64,000 nucleotides of DNA from Siphonodentalium dalli (Eukaryota > Mollusca > Scaphopoda > Gadilida > Siphonodentaliidae). The translations under genes were made by a program, and so were the position numbers. Shown one piece after another: positions 1 through 12,427 of this stretch. The stretch's first letter is position 1. Each line of letters opens with the position of its first letter. Location of the stretch: the NCBI GenBank assembly GCA_032622095.1, contig CP136066.1, positions 62,962,609 through 63,026,608 of the forward strand, read 5' to 3'. The notes below the pieces were generated by a model, which worked only from the letters and a program-made list of their open reading frames with translations, was not told the DNA's origin and ran no database searches.

Positions 1-1585
1 AAATGGGGATACCCAAGGATACGCCACAATTTCGCTTTTAAATAAAACAGTGCATGATATTATTTTTTACCTACGATTTTGAGGTGAGCATGCACAGTTG
101 AGCGGTTACTTCCTACGACAGAAATATTTCCACTTACGATTGTATCGTGGTAATCTGAACGTTCACTTAGTGTTAAATTGGCCATGGCATGACAATATTA
201 AAGAGATTGTGGGAATTCTATCAGGTTGACATTTGTTAGAATAATGGTATGAAGTACCGGTATAACTGATCATAACTGACAATTTCCTTATAAGCTACAT
301 GTATATTTTCAATAACTGGGACCTTTTAATATTCCAACTATTGTCATATTAATGTCGACCGATAATACACTGCATTTATGGCAGAATTTGATTTTGCAGA
401 CGAAAATAGCCATTCCCGGACAGTTTTTCCTTTTATGAAGCATCAAATTTAGGCCAATTTATAATTCATTAAAAATCGTTTTTGCAGTTGGGAACACAGT
501 TGGGAATATTGTGTAGGGCTACCTTTATATATGATTCATAAATGCCATATAATCATAGTCCGTCAGAAGTTACTATTTTGACCAAAAAAATGTTCATTTA
601 TCAATGACGGATTCCATTTTCTGAAATATTTAACGGAAACAAAATTAGGCCGATTTACTATCAAATTTTTTCATTTGAATAAAACAGGATAAGTCGTGCA
701 TTTTTAATTTTAGTTCGATTAAGTATTTTACAAGTAACAGTCTGTTCATAATGAGAAATCACTTCAATTGATGACTAATTAGTTTCACTTACCTAAAATC
801 CGATCAATTTGTATCCTATGAAAACGTAAGTTGGACGTCCAGCCTCGATCTGCGCCGGTAGGTTAAAAAAATTGGAATCATTGTGCCGCTGTTGTAAAGT
901 GGAACGAAATTACACGCTTCAAGAACTTTTACCTCAAATTTGCAATAATAAAAGTTCAACGAAGCAATAGATTGATAAGGCCACCACCAACAGGAGCGTG
1001 AAGACAGGGTTATTGGGGTGTATATATCCCAAACAGTTCTAATAATTAAAAATTTCATGACTGCCACATTAGTTGTAAACTTCACACCATATAAGAGCAC
1101 CCCACCCCTTGGAATACGGAATAATACCACTTAACACAGAGGGTGGAATACGAAATACCAGTTAACAGCCATATGGATAAATTCTCTATTGCCGTACGAA
1201 CGCCGGTCATCATGTCCATGTCTAAATTGATATAAATTGATGATCGACGATCTGTATGTCAAACCGTGCATTTATTGTGACAAACATCGCATTTGTATTA
1301 TTCTTATGATCGTTTTATTGGAAGGTTGGTATACGAATACCGGTATTTTTGGAATACCGAATACCTCCTAACAGAGGGGCCGGAATATGGCGTACCTCAT
1401 AACAGGGCATGGAATACAGCGTACGAAATGGGGGGGGGGGGGGGGGCTCTTATACCGGATATGACATATATTACATAAAAAACACACTCACCGCGCTGTT
1501 GAAGGGGGGATGTCTGTGTAACCTTTGTTTATTAATTTAACCCTTTCATAACGGGAGTTAGGCTGGTGCAGCATTAAGGACGCTG
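1..1585. other. AT-rich intergenic DNA, no gene seen
   Basis: No convincing coding region, RNA gene or mobile-element end was found. A run of about 17 G lies near 1430-1446. Short open frames on both strands lack recognisable domains or splice context. Confidence 0.5.
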
Positions 1586-4580
1586 TTTGTATTAAACATT
1601 TATCATGGTCAGTGTATGCATTTTAAAACAGAGGACAAGTTAGATTACATCATTTAATTGATATTCTAGTTAAAATAGTCTGTGAAACTACTTTAAAACC
1701 ACATGTTATGCACCCTGTTTTGCCAACTAAACTATGAAATATAGATATGTTATTTGTTTTATTATCAGAGAAAAGCATTCTGCAAAGATATGGCCTTATA
1801 CATGTTATAAACATGCAAATAGTGGCTTCATTTGGCCTTTCTTCCATCATTTAGAGAGTAAAATCTGAAGAAATTCCCTTAGTTTGATATTTATGATCCC
1901 ATAATCCCATGAAATGGTATTTAAAACCTCAAATGTCAGTATTTCCTATCAGATGGACATATCAACTAATAAATTAAACATTTCCCATGGTCATTACATG
2001 CATTTTAATATACAAGGCAATGTAGAAAACATCATTTGATGGATATTTTACTTAAAATAATCAGTGGAAACTACATAAAAGCAATATTGTATGCATCCCT
2101 GTATAGCCAAATCAAATTAAACTATGGATGTTGTATTGTTTATTTCACCTGAGACATGTATTCTGTTCAGATATAGCCTTATATATGTTATAAACATGCC
2201 AATAATGGCATAATTTAGGCTTTTTTCCCATAATTTAGAGGGTCAAAGCTGAATAAATTCCCTTATTTCAAATTTGTAAGATGCCAAGCCAGCTGAAATG
2301 GTGTATCAAACCTCAAATGGCAGTATTTTTTATCAGATGGACATCTCTACCAATAAATTAAACATTTTTCATGGTCATTGCATGCATTTTAATATACAGG
2401 ACAAGGCCGAAAACATCATTTGATGGATATTTTACTTAAAATAGTCTGTGGAAACAACCTAAAAGCCATGTTGTATGCATCCCTGTATAGCCAAATCAAA
2501 TTAAACTATGGATGTTGTATTGTTTATTTCACCTGAGACATGTATTCTGTTGAGATATAGCCTTATATATGTTATAAACATGCCAGTAATGGCATAATTT
2601 AGGTTTTTTTTCCCATAATTTAGAGGGTCAAAGCTGAATAAATTCCCTTATTTCAAATTTGTAAGATGCCAAGCCAGCTGAAATGGTGTATCAAACCTCA
2701 AATGGCAGTATTTCTTATCAGATGGACATCTCTACCAATAAATTAAACATTTTTCATGGTCATTGCATGCATTTTAATATACAGGACAAGGCAGAAAACA
2801 TCATTTGATGGATATTTTACTTAAAATAGTCTGTGGAAACAACCTAAAAGCCATGTTGTATGCATCCCTGTATAGCCAAAACAAATTAAACTATGGATAT
2901 TTTATTGTTTGTTTCATCAGAGACATGTATTCTGTTCAGATATAGCCTTATATATGTTATAAACATGCCAATAATGGCATAATTTAGGCTTTTTTCCCCA
3001 TAATTTAGAGGGTCAAAGCTGAATAAATTCCCTTATTTCAAATTTGTAAGATGCCAAGCCAGCTGTAATGGTGTATCAAACCTCAAATGGCAGTATTTCT
3101 TATCAGATGGACATCTCTACCAATAAATTAAACATTTTTCATGGTCATTGCATGCATTTTAATATACAGGACAAGGCAGAAAACATCATTTGATGGATAT
3201 TTTACTTAAAATAGTCTGTGGAAACAACCTAAAAGCCATGTTGTATGCATCCCTGTATAGCCAAAACAAATTAAACTATGGATATTTTATTGTTGATTTC
3301 ATCAGAGACATGTATTCTGTTCAGATATAGCCTTATATATGTTATAAACATGCCAATAATGGCATAATTTAGGCTTTTTTCCCATAATTTAGAGGGTCAA
3401 AGCTGAATAAATTCCCTTATTTCAAATTTGTAAGATGCCAAGCCAGCTGAAATGGTGTATCAAACCTCAAATGGCAGTATTTCTTATCAGATGGACATCT
3501 CTACCAATAAATTAAACATTTCTCATGGTCACTGCGTGCATTATGCTATATAGGGCAAGGTAGAAAACATTATTTGATGGATATCTTACTTAAAATAGTC
3601 TGTGGAAACTACTTAAAAGCAATATTGTATGCATCCCTCTATAGCCAAATGCAATTAAACTATGGATATTTTATGGTGTATTTTATCAGCGACATGTATT
3701 CTGTTGAGATATAGCCTTATACATGTCATTAACATGCAAATAGTGGTTTCATTTGGGTTTTCTTCCATTATTTAGAGAGTCAAATCTGAAGAAATTCCCT
3801 TAGTTTGATATTTATGATCCCATAATCCCATGAAATGGTATTTTAAACCTCAATTGTCAGTATTTCTTATCAGATGGACATATCAACTAATGAATTAAAC
3901 ATTTCCCATGGTCATTACATGCATTTTAATATACAAGGCTATGTAGAAAACATCAATTGATGGATATTTTACTTAAAATAGTCTGTGGAAACTACATAAA
4001 ACCAATATTGTATGCATCCCTCTATAGCCAAATGCAATTGAACTATTGATATTTTATTGTGCATTTTATCAGAGACATGTATTCTGTTGAGATATAGCCT
4101 TATACATGTTACTAACATGCAAATAGTGGCTTCATTTGGGCTTTCTTCCATAATTTAGAGAGTCAAAGCTGAATAAATTCCCTTAGGTTTCAAATTTAAA
4201 AGATGCCAAGCCAGCTGAAATGGTGTATCAAACCTAAAATGTCAGTATTTCTTATCTGATTGACATCTCTACCAATAAATTAAGCATTCCTCATGGCCAT
4301 TGCATGCATTTTAATATATAGGACAAGGCAGAATACATCACTTAATGGATATTTTACTTAAAATACTTTGTGGAAACTAAATAAAAGCCACATTGTATGC
4401 TTTCCTATATAGCCAAATGAAATTCAACTATGGATAAATTGGATATTTTATTGTTTGTATCATCAGAGACATCCATTCTGCTAAGATATAGTCTTTTGTG
4501 TGTTATAAACATACTATAGGTGCATGGCCTCATTGGGCTTGCTTTCATAATACAAGAGAGTCAACTCTGAAGAAATACCA
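1586..4580. repeat. Satellite array, ~383-bp period, about 8 copies
   Basis: The landmark TTAAACATTT followed by CATGGTCA recurs near 1593, 1975, 2359, 2742, 3128, 3512, 3894 and 4280. The spacings are 382 to 386 bp. The central copies (about 2160-3500) differ from one another by only a few bases, while the flanking copies are clearly more diverged. That is the usual pattern of unequal exchange within a satellite. I saw no dimeric substructure inside the unit. Two short minus-strand open frames here recur with the unit and are not genes. Confidence 0.93.
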
Positions 4581-5269
4581 TCGGTTTGAAATTGGTAGCA
4601 TCTTCGATCCTTATATAAGAGGGGTATATACCAGCTTGAAGTACCGGTTTAATTAATAGGTTCAATGCAAGGGGCCACCAGAGCGGTTTGTCTAGTTCGG
4701 GATGGTGTGGCAAACCACCAACTGGAGATTTCAAGGGAGGCCTCCTCAATGGCGACCCACTATATTGTGCAAACAAAATTTTATTAAAATTGTATAAAGG
4801 TCAGCATGCCCTAAGCGCATTGAGAAATAGATAAAAACACTTACTGACAGATTGCCAATAACAAAATTACAGCTGTTGAAACTATTGTTATGTAAACAAA
4901 ACTGTTACAGTGATTTGTCAACAAATATATAATTCTAGCTGTATTATTAGTTCAAATATTTAACTATGAATAACATTTTCAGAATATTTAATCAACAGGT
5001 TGGACCTTTTCCAATGTTATGTAAACAAAACTGTTACAGTGAGTGACTTGTCAACAATTATATAATCCTATAGCTGTAGTATTACATGTAGTTCAAATAT
5101 TTAAGTATGAATATGAATTTCAGAATATTTAATCAACAGGTTGGACCTTTTTCAATGTTTACCATAAAATTTTGATCACAATTTTGCTATCGTTGGACTT
5201 TTACAGTTATTCTATTACAGCAGTAATTTGTACATAACAATTAATTCTTGGTTTAGAAATATTTTCTTT
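4581..5269. repeat. Two-copy ~130-bp tandem duplication (4888-5145) in non-coding DNA
   Basis: The segment starting TTATGTAAACAAAACTG near 4888 is repeated from about 5017, including the end around CAACAGGTTGGACC. Small indels separate the copies. The rest of this stretch shows no gene. Confidence 0.8.
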
Positions 5270-5560
5270 CAGTATTTCTTAACTTAGAAAAAAAATCTTG
5301 AAACAAGAAATATATATTTAATTTTTGAAGCCATTTTCTTAGTAAGGAAATTTTTTCTTGTTTCAAGACTAAAATCTATCTTTTTTGAGAAAACTATCTT
5401 TTGTCTGGTGGGAGTTTCTTAAATTTTCTTGATGTAGCAGACTTTGGGGGTATATTTCTCAAAATAAGATTTATTTTCCTGTTTCAGGAAATAGTTTTTC
5501 TTGTTTCAAGATATTTTATCTTATTAAGAAATTATTTTTGGCAGTGTGTTCTCAATAAAA
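5270..5560. repeat. Foldback repeat with CTTGAAACAAG / CTTGTTTCAAG motifs
   Basis: CTTGAAACAAG near 5297 is the reverse complement of CTTGTTTCAAG near 5356 and 5496, in a run of similar short blocks ending TTTTTGGCAGTGTG. This resembles the subterminal repeats of non-autonomous DNA transposons. No clear target duplication was found, so the class is open. The stretch to 6069 shows no gene. Confidence 0.45.
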
Positions 5561-6069
5561 TATGTTTTGCAGATGCGTGCGCGTGTCGACCAGGTGAACC
5601 AATGGGGAATAATTGGAATGTGTCAGAGGACACGGAATCGAGCGATATGACACACCCACACTAGCGAGCTTTACTAAAAACAGTTGCACATCGGAGCCAA
5701 CATGAGAAAAAAAAGAGCCCCGTTATCGGCCACATTAACAAACATTCTGATAAAATATGTTAAAGTGTGTCGGAATATTATGGGCAACTAGGTCGTCCGG
5801 ACACACTTACGATGGTCGTGACAGACGGGTTTGTTTTCAGTGATTGACATAATCAGACGACATCTACGAACACGTTGGTGTGCTTTATGCTCACTGAAAG
5901 AATGCTTAATCAGAGTGACTAACTTTGGTTAGTCAATCCATTGTCCTCGAATGTCACGATATTGCGCCATTTCCTTATTTAGATTCGCGTGCTTTACGTC
6001 GGTTGTAATACCCCTAATTTGGTGCGCTTACAACTTTCAACTCGCAATACGATTCATCGCAATATAATG

Positions 6070-6202
6070 TTATTATACAATGTTGTGTACAGTATGTGTT
6101 TTTCTTGTACGAGTCCAGGTTGTGGTGAAAAGTCATATTGCCTTTTCACCACAACCTGGACGAATACAAGAAAAACTCATACTGTACACAGCATTGTATT
6201 AT
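6070..6202. repeat. Long perfect-like hairpin (62-bp arms, 9-bp loop)
   Basis: The arm 6070-6132 is complementary to 6142-6202 with only a few mismatches, around a 9-base loop at 6133-6141. It includes TGTACAGTATG, TTTTTCTTGTA and CCAGGTTGTGGTGAAAAG on the left arm. Two overlapping plus-strand open frames here exist only because of the symmetric sequence. Its right edge continues into a sequence (6203-6280) that reappears near 28755-28850. Confidence 0.9.
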
Positions 6203-7503
6203 AAGAAAACCATAGTCAGAAAGGGTAACGCGCTCAAGATCATATATTATTACCCATGCTTGTAATTATAGAATATAAAATATATTGGTTTCTCGAATGA
6301 CCAACTCAGAATTCCGTTAAAATAACAATAACAACTAGCACCTAATTAACGAACCGGCGGCCGACTCGGCCGTCTCCGACCACAACCATCAGTGGGCTGC
6401 AGAACGAAACATATCTATACAAGTTGAAATATAAGACTTACAAATTATCTTTTAAATTTATTTTATTGGTAATTGACATAGCTTGTTACAAACCAAAAAT
6501 CAACATTATTGACTTAATAATGTAAAGGGCAATAAACGAAATTGAAATTCCCAACTACACCTTTTACCGGACACGGCCTCCTGGTCGCGCCCATCGGACC
6601 ACAGCTTTCAAGAATTTGCAGAACAGTATACACGCGGCGCGCGCTAATGACATATTTTATTATCCATCTATGTTTATCCAAATGATGGGAATAAGTGGTT
6701 ATTTTTGGTATTTGTCGGCACTTAATTCTCTATAAAAGCCTGTACTGTATTTGATCATCAGAAAGCATAATTTGGAAAAGTAAACACGGAAATGAAAAAA
6801 AACCTCAATGCGGAAGTGAAACGTCTGCTAAATCCACAAGTGTTGCGAGCGCATCACAATTTCACCGATTCAGTTCGCAATAGTTAATTCGTGAAGTCAT
6901 ATTGCACACTTGGGGGGGGGGGTCCAATATGACATTCGGTAGTCCAATATGACTTTTCCCAGGATTATCACGTGGCGGCTTTTGCCCAGTCAGAAATAGT
7001 GTTAGTTAAGGGATGGATGATAATAATAATAATCCTTATTTGGTAAGTATGACCATATATAGGTCAGGAGAAAATACTAACTGGATTGAAAAATATTCAT
7101 CTCTTTGCGAGAACAATGATATTATGTACACGTTTTCTGTCTGATCATTTCCCAATCGGGAAGTAACGTGGACTAGCTGGGTTTTGAACTGACAGCGGGT
7201 AGAATGAGTCTTAAAATAAAATTTAGTGTGATTTGATGCGATTTTTGATTGCGCCAATAATTTTATGTACGCATTCCACAGCGCACCGGAACATTTTCAT
7301 TGGACGATGCGGTAGTTCCCAGTGTTTGTCTATAAACAATCGTAACGTAACTTTTTTATGTTTGTTTACGTAACCAAGGGTACAAACGTGACAATATCAT
7401 GCAATCTATATGATTGATATAAGAACAACATGTGTCTATTATATAATATTCTTTCAGTTTATGGCGGTTTTAGTGGATGTGACAAATTTAACACTTATAC
7501 CCA
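6203..7503. other. Non-coding block with a dispersed repeat at its start
   Basis: The segment 6203-6280 (around AACCATAGTCAGAAAGGGTAACG) has a relative at 28755-28850. A G-run lies at about 6912-6921 between two copies of a CAATATGAC/GTCATATTG motif, and a TAA microsatellite lies at 7021-7033. No gene was recognised. Confidence 0.4.
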
Positions 7504-7870
7504 AATGGGTGGCACCCCCGGGGGTGATGGGTGGGGGGTCGGGGTGTTTCTATGTGGTATTTGGGGCCGGCCACCCACCCATGCCGTCAAATCGGTCAAA
7601 ATCCTTACCGTTCTCGAAAATGGTCCGTACCCCATTTTCACCCCATCGGGTGATGGTGGGGGTCGGGGTGTTTCTAGGTGGTATTGGGGGCCGGCCACCC
7701 ACACCGTCAAATCGGTCGAAATCCTTACCGTTCTCGAAATTGGTCCGTACCCCATGTTCACCCCCTCGGGGTGGCACCCCCGGGGGTGATGGGTGGGGGT
7801 CGGGGTGTTTCTATGTGGCATTTGGGGCCGGCCACCCACCCATGCCGTAAAATCGGTCGAAAGCGACATT
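7504..7870. repeat. GC-rich minisatellite, three ~126-136-bp copies
   Basis: The landmark GGCCGGCCACCCA occurs near 7564, 7690 and 7826. Each is followed by CCGT.AAATCGGTC and, in the first two, by a TGGTCCGTACCCCAT block. The array is markedly GC-rich against AT-rich flanks. Five overlapping open frames on both strands are by-products of the stop-poor repeat and should not be read as genes. Confidence 0.9.
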
Positions 7871-8784
7871 TGTGAAAATAAGGAATAAGGAATAAGTTCC
7901 AAATGTCATGTTCGTCATTTTCTTCGCGTGGCCAGCTGTGTGTTGTCCGTGTAGTTATCTCGATGATTCCATCTGTAGATTTATGTCCCCTTCGCCTAGA
8001 ATATATGGCTAATGGAGGGTTCTCTGCTGTGTTGTGGGTTCTTGTCTGCTCCCCTATATTGGAGATTCTGTCCGTCGTCGTGTTCGTACTGCATATTGTC
8101 GCATTCTAGAGAACAGATAAATAAATGTGTCCCCCAATTTACGAAGGCGCGTTCAAACTGTGGTAAAGTTTCAGGTTTAATTCGTGCATTTAAAACAAAA
8201 CCTAATTACTGCGCGTTTTGGTTTATTGAACTAAATTTCAACAGATTCTTGTGACGATGATATTTCCCTTAACTCTTTCAACCCGGCGGCCCGCTGTAGC
8301 GGGCACGACGTCATTTACGTTCACACCGGTGACCCGTTACAGCGGGCTGGCGAAACCATTCTCACTTCCCTACTTTATAACTAAATATTATAAACTTTAT
8401 ATTTAAGAAGGATCAATGTATATACCACGATGATTCTTATTGGAATCAATATTGTACTCCCACTGGAGGTGCTGCGAAAAATTACGGCAGGAAAATCCAT
8501 AAACAGACCAGAACTGTCATTTTTTTTAGATTTGAAAAAAAATAGGGGTCATATCCGTTATATGGGGACACCGTTTAACGACGTTAATTTGGGGTAATTT
8601 AAAGGCCTGGGGGCTGACCTGCCCATGAACAGTTATAAATTGACACAGATGGGAAGTGCCTGGATCGGCTTATAATTTATATGTAAGTGTCTCAATGTTG
8701 TTGGAGAGAGAAATTGATTTTCATGTGTTATATGGCTTAATGACCATACAATCAATGTATAGCTACATTTCAAGACATCCAATA
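7871..8784. other. Non-coding block with a GC-rich foldback at a TTAA
   Basis: At 8269 a TTAA is followed by CTCTTTCAACCCGGC and then by inverted GCCCGCTGTAGCGGGC and CCCGTTACAGCGGGC blocks (8285-8350). This could be one end of a TTAA-targeting element, but no matching right end was found. No gene was recognised. Confidence 0.35.
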
Positions 8785-9161
8785 TTTGCCTAGCAACGGT
8801 TGTTATGGTTGAATCAAGCTGAGATGATTGTAGAACTAGAATAATTCCCACAGACAATGGACACAAATGTATATATATATCAAGTTCCATGCTTGTTATT
8901 TCGATGAAAAAAATAACGAATTCACGCAGGTCTCATTCTGATAACAGAGGGTTAATTCTTACCTTTTATAGTTAATAATCTTAAACATAGCAACCGTTGC
9001 TAACCAAACATGATACGAAAAAAGCTCTTTGCTCATACCAGATATCTACAATGTACTATTCGGTATGAAATGCGATTGCTATCCCATATTTCTGTTACAT
9101 TATATACCAATTTACATGGTATGGGTGATTTCTTTTAACAACCCTGTGGTTGCCTAGCAAC
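8785..9161. promoter_or_regulatory. Cluster of RFX X-box-like palindromes
   Basis: The sequence GTTGCCTAGCAAC at 9149-9161 matches the RFX X-box consensus (GTNRCC, 0-3 bases, RGYAAC) exactly with a one-base spacer. Related half or full sites lie at 8785-8799 (TTGCCTAGCAACGG) and 8988-9004 (TAGCAACCGTTGCTA). RFX factors are known regulators of ciliary genes in animals. No adjacent gene is visible, so function is uncertain, and the sites could belong to a repeat. Confidence 0.4.
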
Positions 9162-11418
9162 CGTTGCCAAGGATGGTCATGCCATGCGTGTGATCATACC
9201 CGAACACGATGAGTATGGTCCAATGTATATATGGGCCAAGTTTCCTGTTTGTACAATATCTATCTCAATTTTAGCGCATGGCACTAGCACTGAGACGCAT
9301 TTCAGAGAATTGTCAGTAATTAATCCAGGGTTTGGTGGAATTTCCCCATGGAAATCAAGTGGTGAAAGAGTTAAAAGTTCCTCAATCCGATCCCCATACC
9401 AACAATATACAACAACAACATTTCTTAAAAATACGCTTTAGTCATCAGAATCGATTTATTGCAACAAAATAATGCTAACCACCATCAACTATGGTATCAA
9501 AGTTCCCAAAACTTGTTATTTATCAACATTTTGTTCAACAAAATTTGGCCGTATAATCACTAAAGTATCACGAAATTTGACCGTATTACCACTTGATTTT
9601 AGAGTTATCCATCTTCATCCACAATTTTGTCCGTTGTCCCTCCGTTTGACCACGTTTTTTTGGGCCACATATTATTACATATCTCGAGAAATAACAAACT
9701 TAAAAATCGATATCTGATCACTCTGAGCTTTGATGGGTGGGTTCATCGACTGGAATCAAATATTTGTTACCCCCGAAGCCAAAGAAATATTAGTTTAGGA
9801 GCGTCTGATCGGATTGAGTACCTAAAAACACTGTTATTGGTAAGTGGATCATCACATTTGTTCTCAGTAAAACGAGTTCTTCTTGATTTTTATTAACGTC
9901 ATATGTAGGGTATTTTAACAGTCCAGCAGTTGGTGTTTGTATGCTATACGGTTATATATGTTGTATGCACGCTACAAGTTCGAATTGTTCGTTGGAATAT
10001 ATGGCTCCATATATCTACATGGGTGTATAGGTTTGGATCAGGGATGACATAAACGATTATGTTATCAATATAGTATTTATTCAGGCCTCATATAGTGAAA
10101 GGGAAATTCTCTCGATTTTTCATCGACTGCATCTGGAAGAAGAGAAGTCAATAGTTACATGCACGACAATAACTTTTAGTAAGTTTGGGTTTTCCGATTT
10201 TGTACATGATAATTCGTTTCTAGATAAAGCATACTGTACCCACAAGACGAAATAGCTCATTCGGCTCAACGCGCCGATTGGTTCACTCAAAATCGCGGCG
10301 AATCACGAATAATAAGCGTTGTATCAATTATAAAAGGTAAACAAGACTAACTGGCTTCAAAGAGATACTTGGTGTTTTGATTGAATGTTATTTATACTTT
10401 CATTAAATTATTTGAATGTTTCAGTAAAAATTGAGCTTACAATGTGCTACCCATGCATGACAATGCGATACCAGTAACAAATTCCCTTGGAAAGTTCAGA
10501 CCATAAATATGTTGCCATTGGTCTGAAATTATTATATTTAGCGTGAAATTTTTAAGTTGTTTTCAAACAAAAAGTCGAAGTTTCTCCTACTTTTAGTTTT
10601 TTTGTAATTTATGTTTATTCAGGTCTCAATATATATATATATCGTAACAAGTGAAAACATAAATGTATAATTTCATATATAAAAAAACAAGTTATAATTA
10701 TTTGGTATAGACGTAAAATGGATTCAATTGTTTTCAGCCATTGTCGACATATATATAATTATGTGATATCAAGAATCAATTTGAAGCATATTTGTGATAA
10801 ACATTTAGAGGTAATTATGTTGATATTTCAAAGAAATGTTTCAGTTCATCCCACCTTTCTCTTTAAATCTAATTTATTTCAATGATTTGGAACCAGATGG
10901 AATAACAGTTTAAATGGTCTTGTAATATCTGATTGACTTAAATAGTCCTTGAAGGGTATATATATAGGTAGGTTCAATATTTTTCATTTTACAGCAGTAT
11001 ACGTATTTCTTGTATACATATAGCAATTGTATTTAGATATATAAGAGTTACTTGGCAATCCAAGAACAATGCATTCTGGTGGAGGTTCAAGAGTGATCTT
11101 GCATTTATCTCCGAGATGATCTTGGAAATGAAATAGCAAAGTCTTTGAGACTGTACATTCACACTCCTACATTGTACGTTAGGTGACATTTCTTTGACTC
11201 AAATGGCAATCAGTTGGAAACTATCCAACCGTCAGTTGTGTCAGGTTGGAACTGGTCAATAGTTAGAAAGCTCACGATAGCTGTTAGAAAATATCAACAA
11301 CAAAAAACCCGGAATTTCCTCCCAGGCTGGTTCAATGGGGGAGGTTGAAATATTTAAGTGGAACCCCCTATGGGGACCCTCTATTTTATAGCCACATTAT
11401 CGAGCAGAATACAAACCT
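9162..11418. other. Non-coding AT-rich block, no gene seen
   Basis: Several short open frames were inspected on both strands. None has a domain, a splice-site frame or repeat evidence of selection. An (AT)n tract lies near 10630. Confidence 0.45.
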
Positions 11419-11708
11419 TTATATCCTAGATGTTGTTATCGTATTTGGCACGGTAAGTGCCTGGATGATAGACTTCACCTCTGAGCAAAGCGCTCTGACC
11501 CTTTCCGTGATTCTGTTGGCCACCGCATCGCCTCCTCTGCCATTGCTATGTGCCCGAAGACCGCCTAATACCGCACCAAGATTTCTCCTTCGCCTACCCT
11601 CTCCCCAATAATTTGTGTTCACATATTCCTCGCCTTGCGCTCGCTCTTGTCTGATACAGACTTGTAGAATATGTCGAATTGGTCGCAGAGCTGCTGGAAT
11701 TCGGATAC
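11419..11708 (-). CDS. Putative exon 2 of a secreted-protein gene (with 13901-14243)
   Basis: On the minus strand a pyrimidine tract ends in AG at 11709-11710, and the exon then runs open for 290 bases to a TAA at 11419-11421. Joined in phase to the exon at 13901-14243 it makes 211 codons in all (343 + 290 bases). It would encode residues 115-210, with cysteines near 132 and 189, a basic RRRR stretch at 153-156 that could be a processing site, and a Gly-rich stretch near 159-174. The local GC content is higher than in the flanks. A caution: another frame of the same exon encodes LCDQFDIFY, which resembles LCGDLEVFY in the upstream exon. It may therefore be the last exon of a diverged paralogue, ending at a TGA near 11634. 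No known family was recognised. Confidence 0.4.
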
Positions 11709-11745
11709 CTCGAGGGAATAGAGAGATATCTATAAGATACACGTA

Positions 11746-11894
11746 TAGTAGTGTCCAAAGTAATTGACCACTTAACCACAGCAGAATTATGGGTAATTTT
11801 TCAGGATTTAGTCGGAAATATGGCTTGTTGCCATTCATCGGAAAGCTCTCGCCGAGAGCTGTGGTTAAGTGGTCAATTACTTTGAGCATTACTG
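11746..11894. mobile_element. Tc1/mariner-type MITE, 149 bp
   Basis: TA dinucleotides at 11744-11745 and 11895-11896 flank inverted ends of about 37 bp that share CAAAGTAATTGACCACTTAA and then CCACAGC on both sides. The outermost few bases differ. TA target sites and this type of end fit Tc1/mariner non-autonomous elements. It lies only 37 bp upstream of the putative exon at 11419-11708, inside the proposed intron. Confidence 0.8.
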
Positions 11895-12427
11895 TAGTCG
11901 TAAACGTTCATTTTATTGTGTTGTTTAACCCGTTCTATACCAAATACTCATTGTTGCAAAGTTATCACTCAGGAAATGTTCAGATACAAGAATGGCAATA
12001 GAGCGTCCGACATATTTAGAATGAGATCCCCAAAGGGTGAATTTACTGATGCTACCACGCACAGTGGACAAGTAAAATTCACCTTCTGTGTACCTCATTA
12101 TGTTTAGGTCTCATTTTCTGGAAAGTATATATAGTCTCAAATTTACATTGTTTTAGTTAATAATTCCCTTCTGTTCAGTTGCTGTATCCCCTACTTTGCA
12201 GACGATAAAATTAATCATCAAGGTGACCAATGGGCGAACATCACCAACTTTAACTGGGGAAATGTGATCCTACAGTTCTCCCATTGTTGCAAGTCTGGCA
12301 TCGCGCATAATTCTTGCCTCGCTCCATGCAGATTATGACGTCAGCAGGCAAGAAATATTTCGAATACTATATAGCCCGAGCGATAGTTCGTTCGCCGGTC
12401 AATAGTCAAGCACGGTTGGGGGGGGCA

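Noticed and set aside
816-1130. 104-codon minus-strand frame
   Set aside because: No domain, odd composition, and no start or splice context. It is consistent with chance.
6127-6958. Transposon between GAAAAGTCATATTG and CAATATGACTTTTC
   Set aside because: The match is short, the left site is inside the hairpin, and no target duplication is visible.
7410-7902. Open frames of up to 146 codons, Gly/Pro-rich
   Set aside because: They are produced by the GC-rich minisatellite. Both strands are open and there is no independent support.
8269-8953. TTAA-bounded piggyBac-like element starting CTCTTTCAACCC
   Set aside because: The candidate right end at about 8951 matches the left end only weakly. 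Only a GC-rich foldback is supported.
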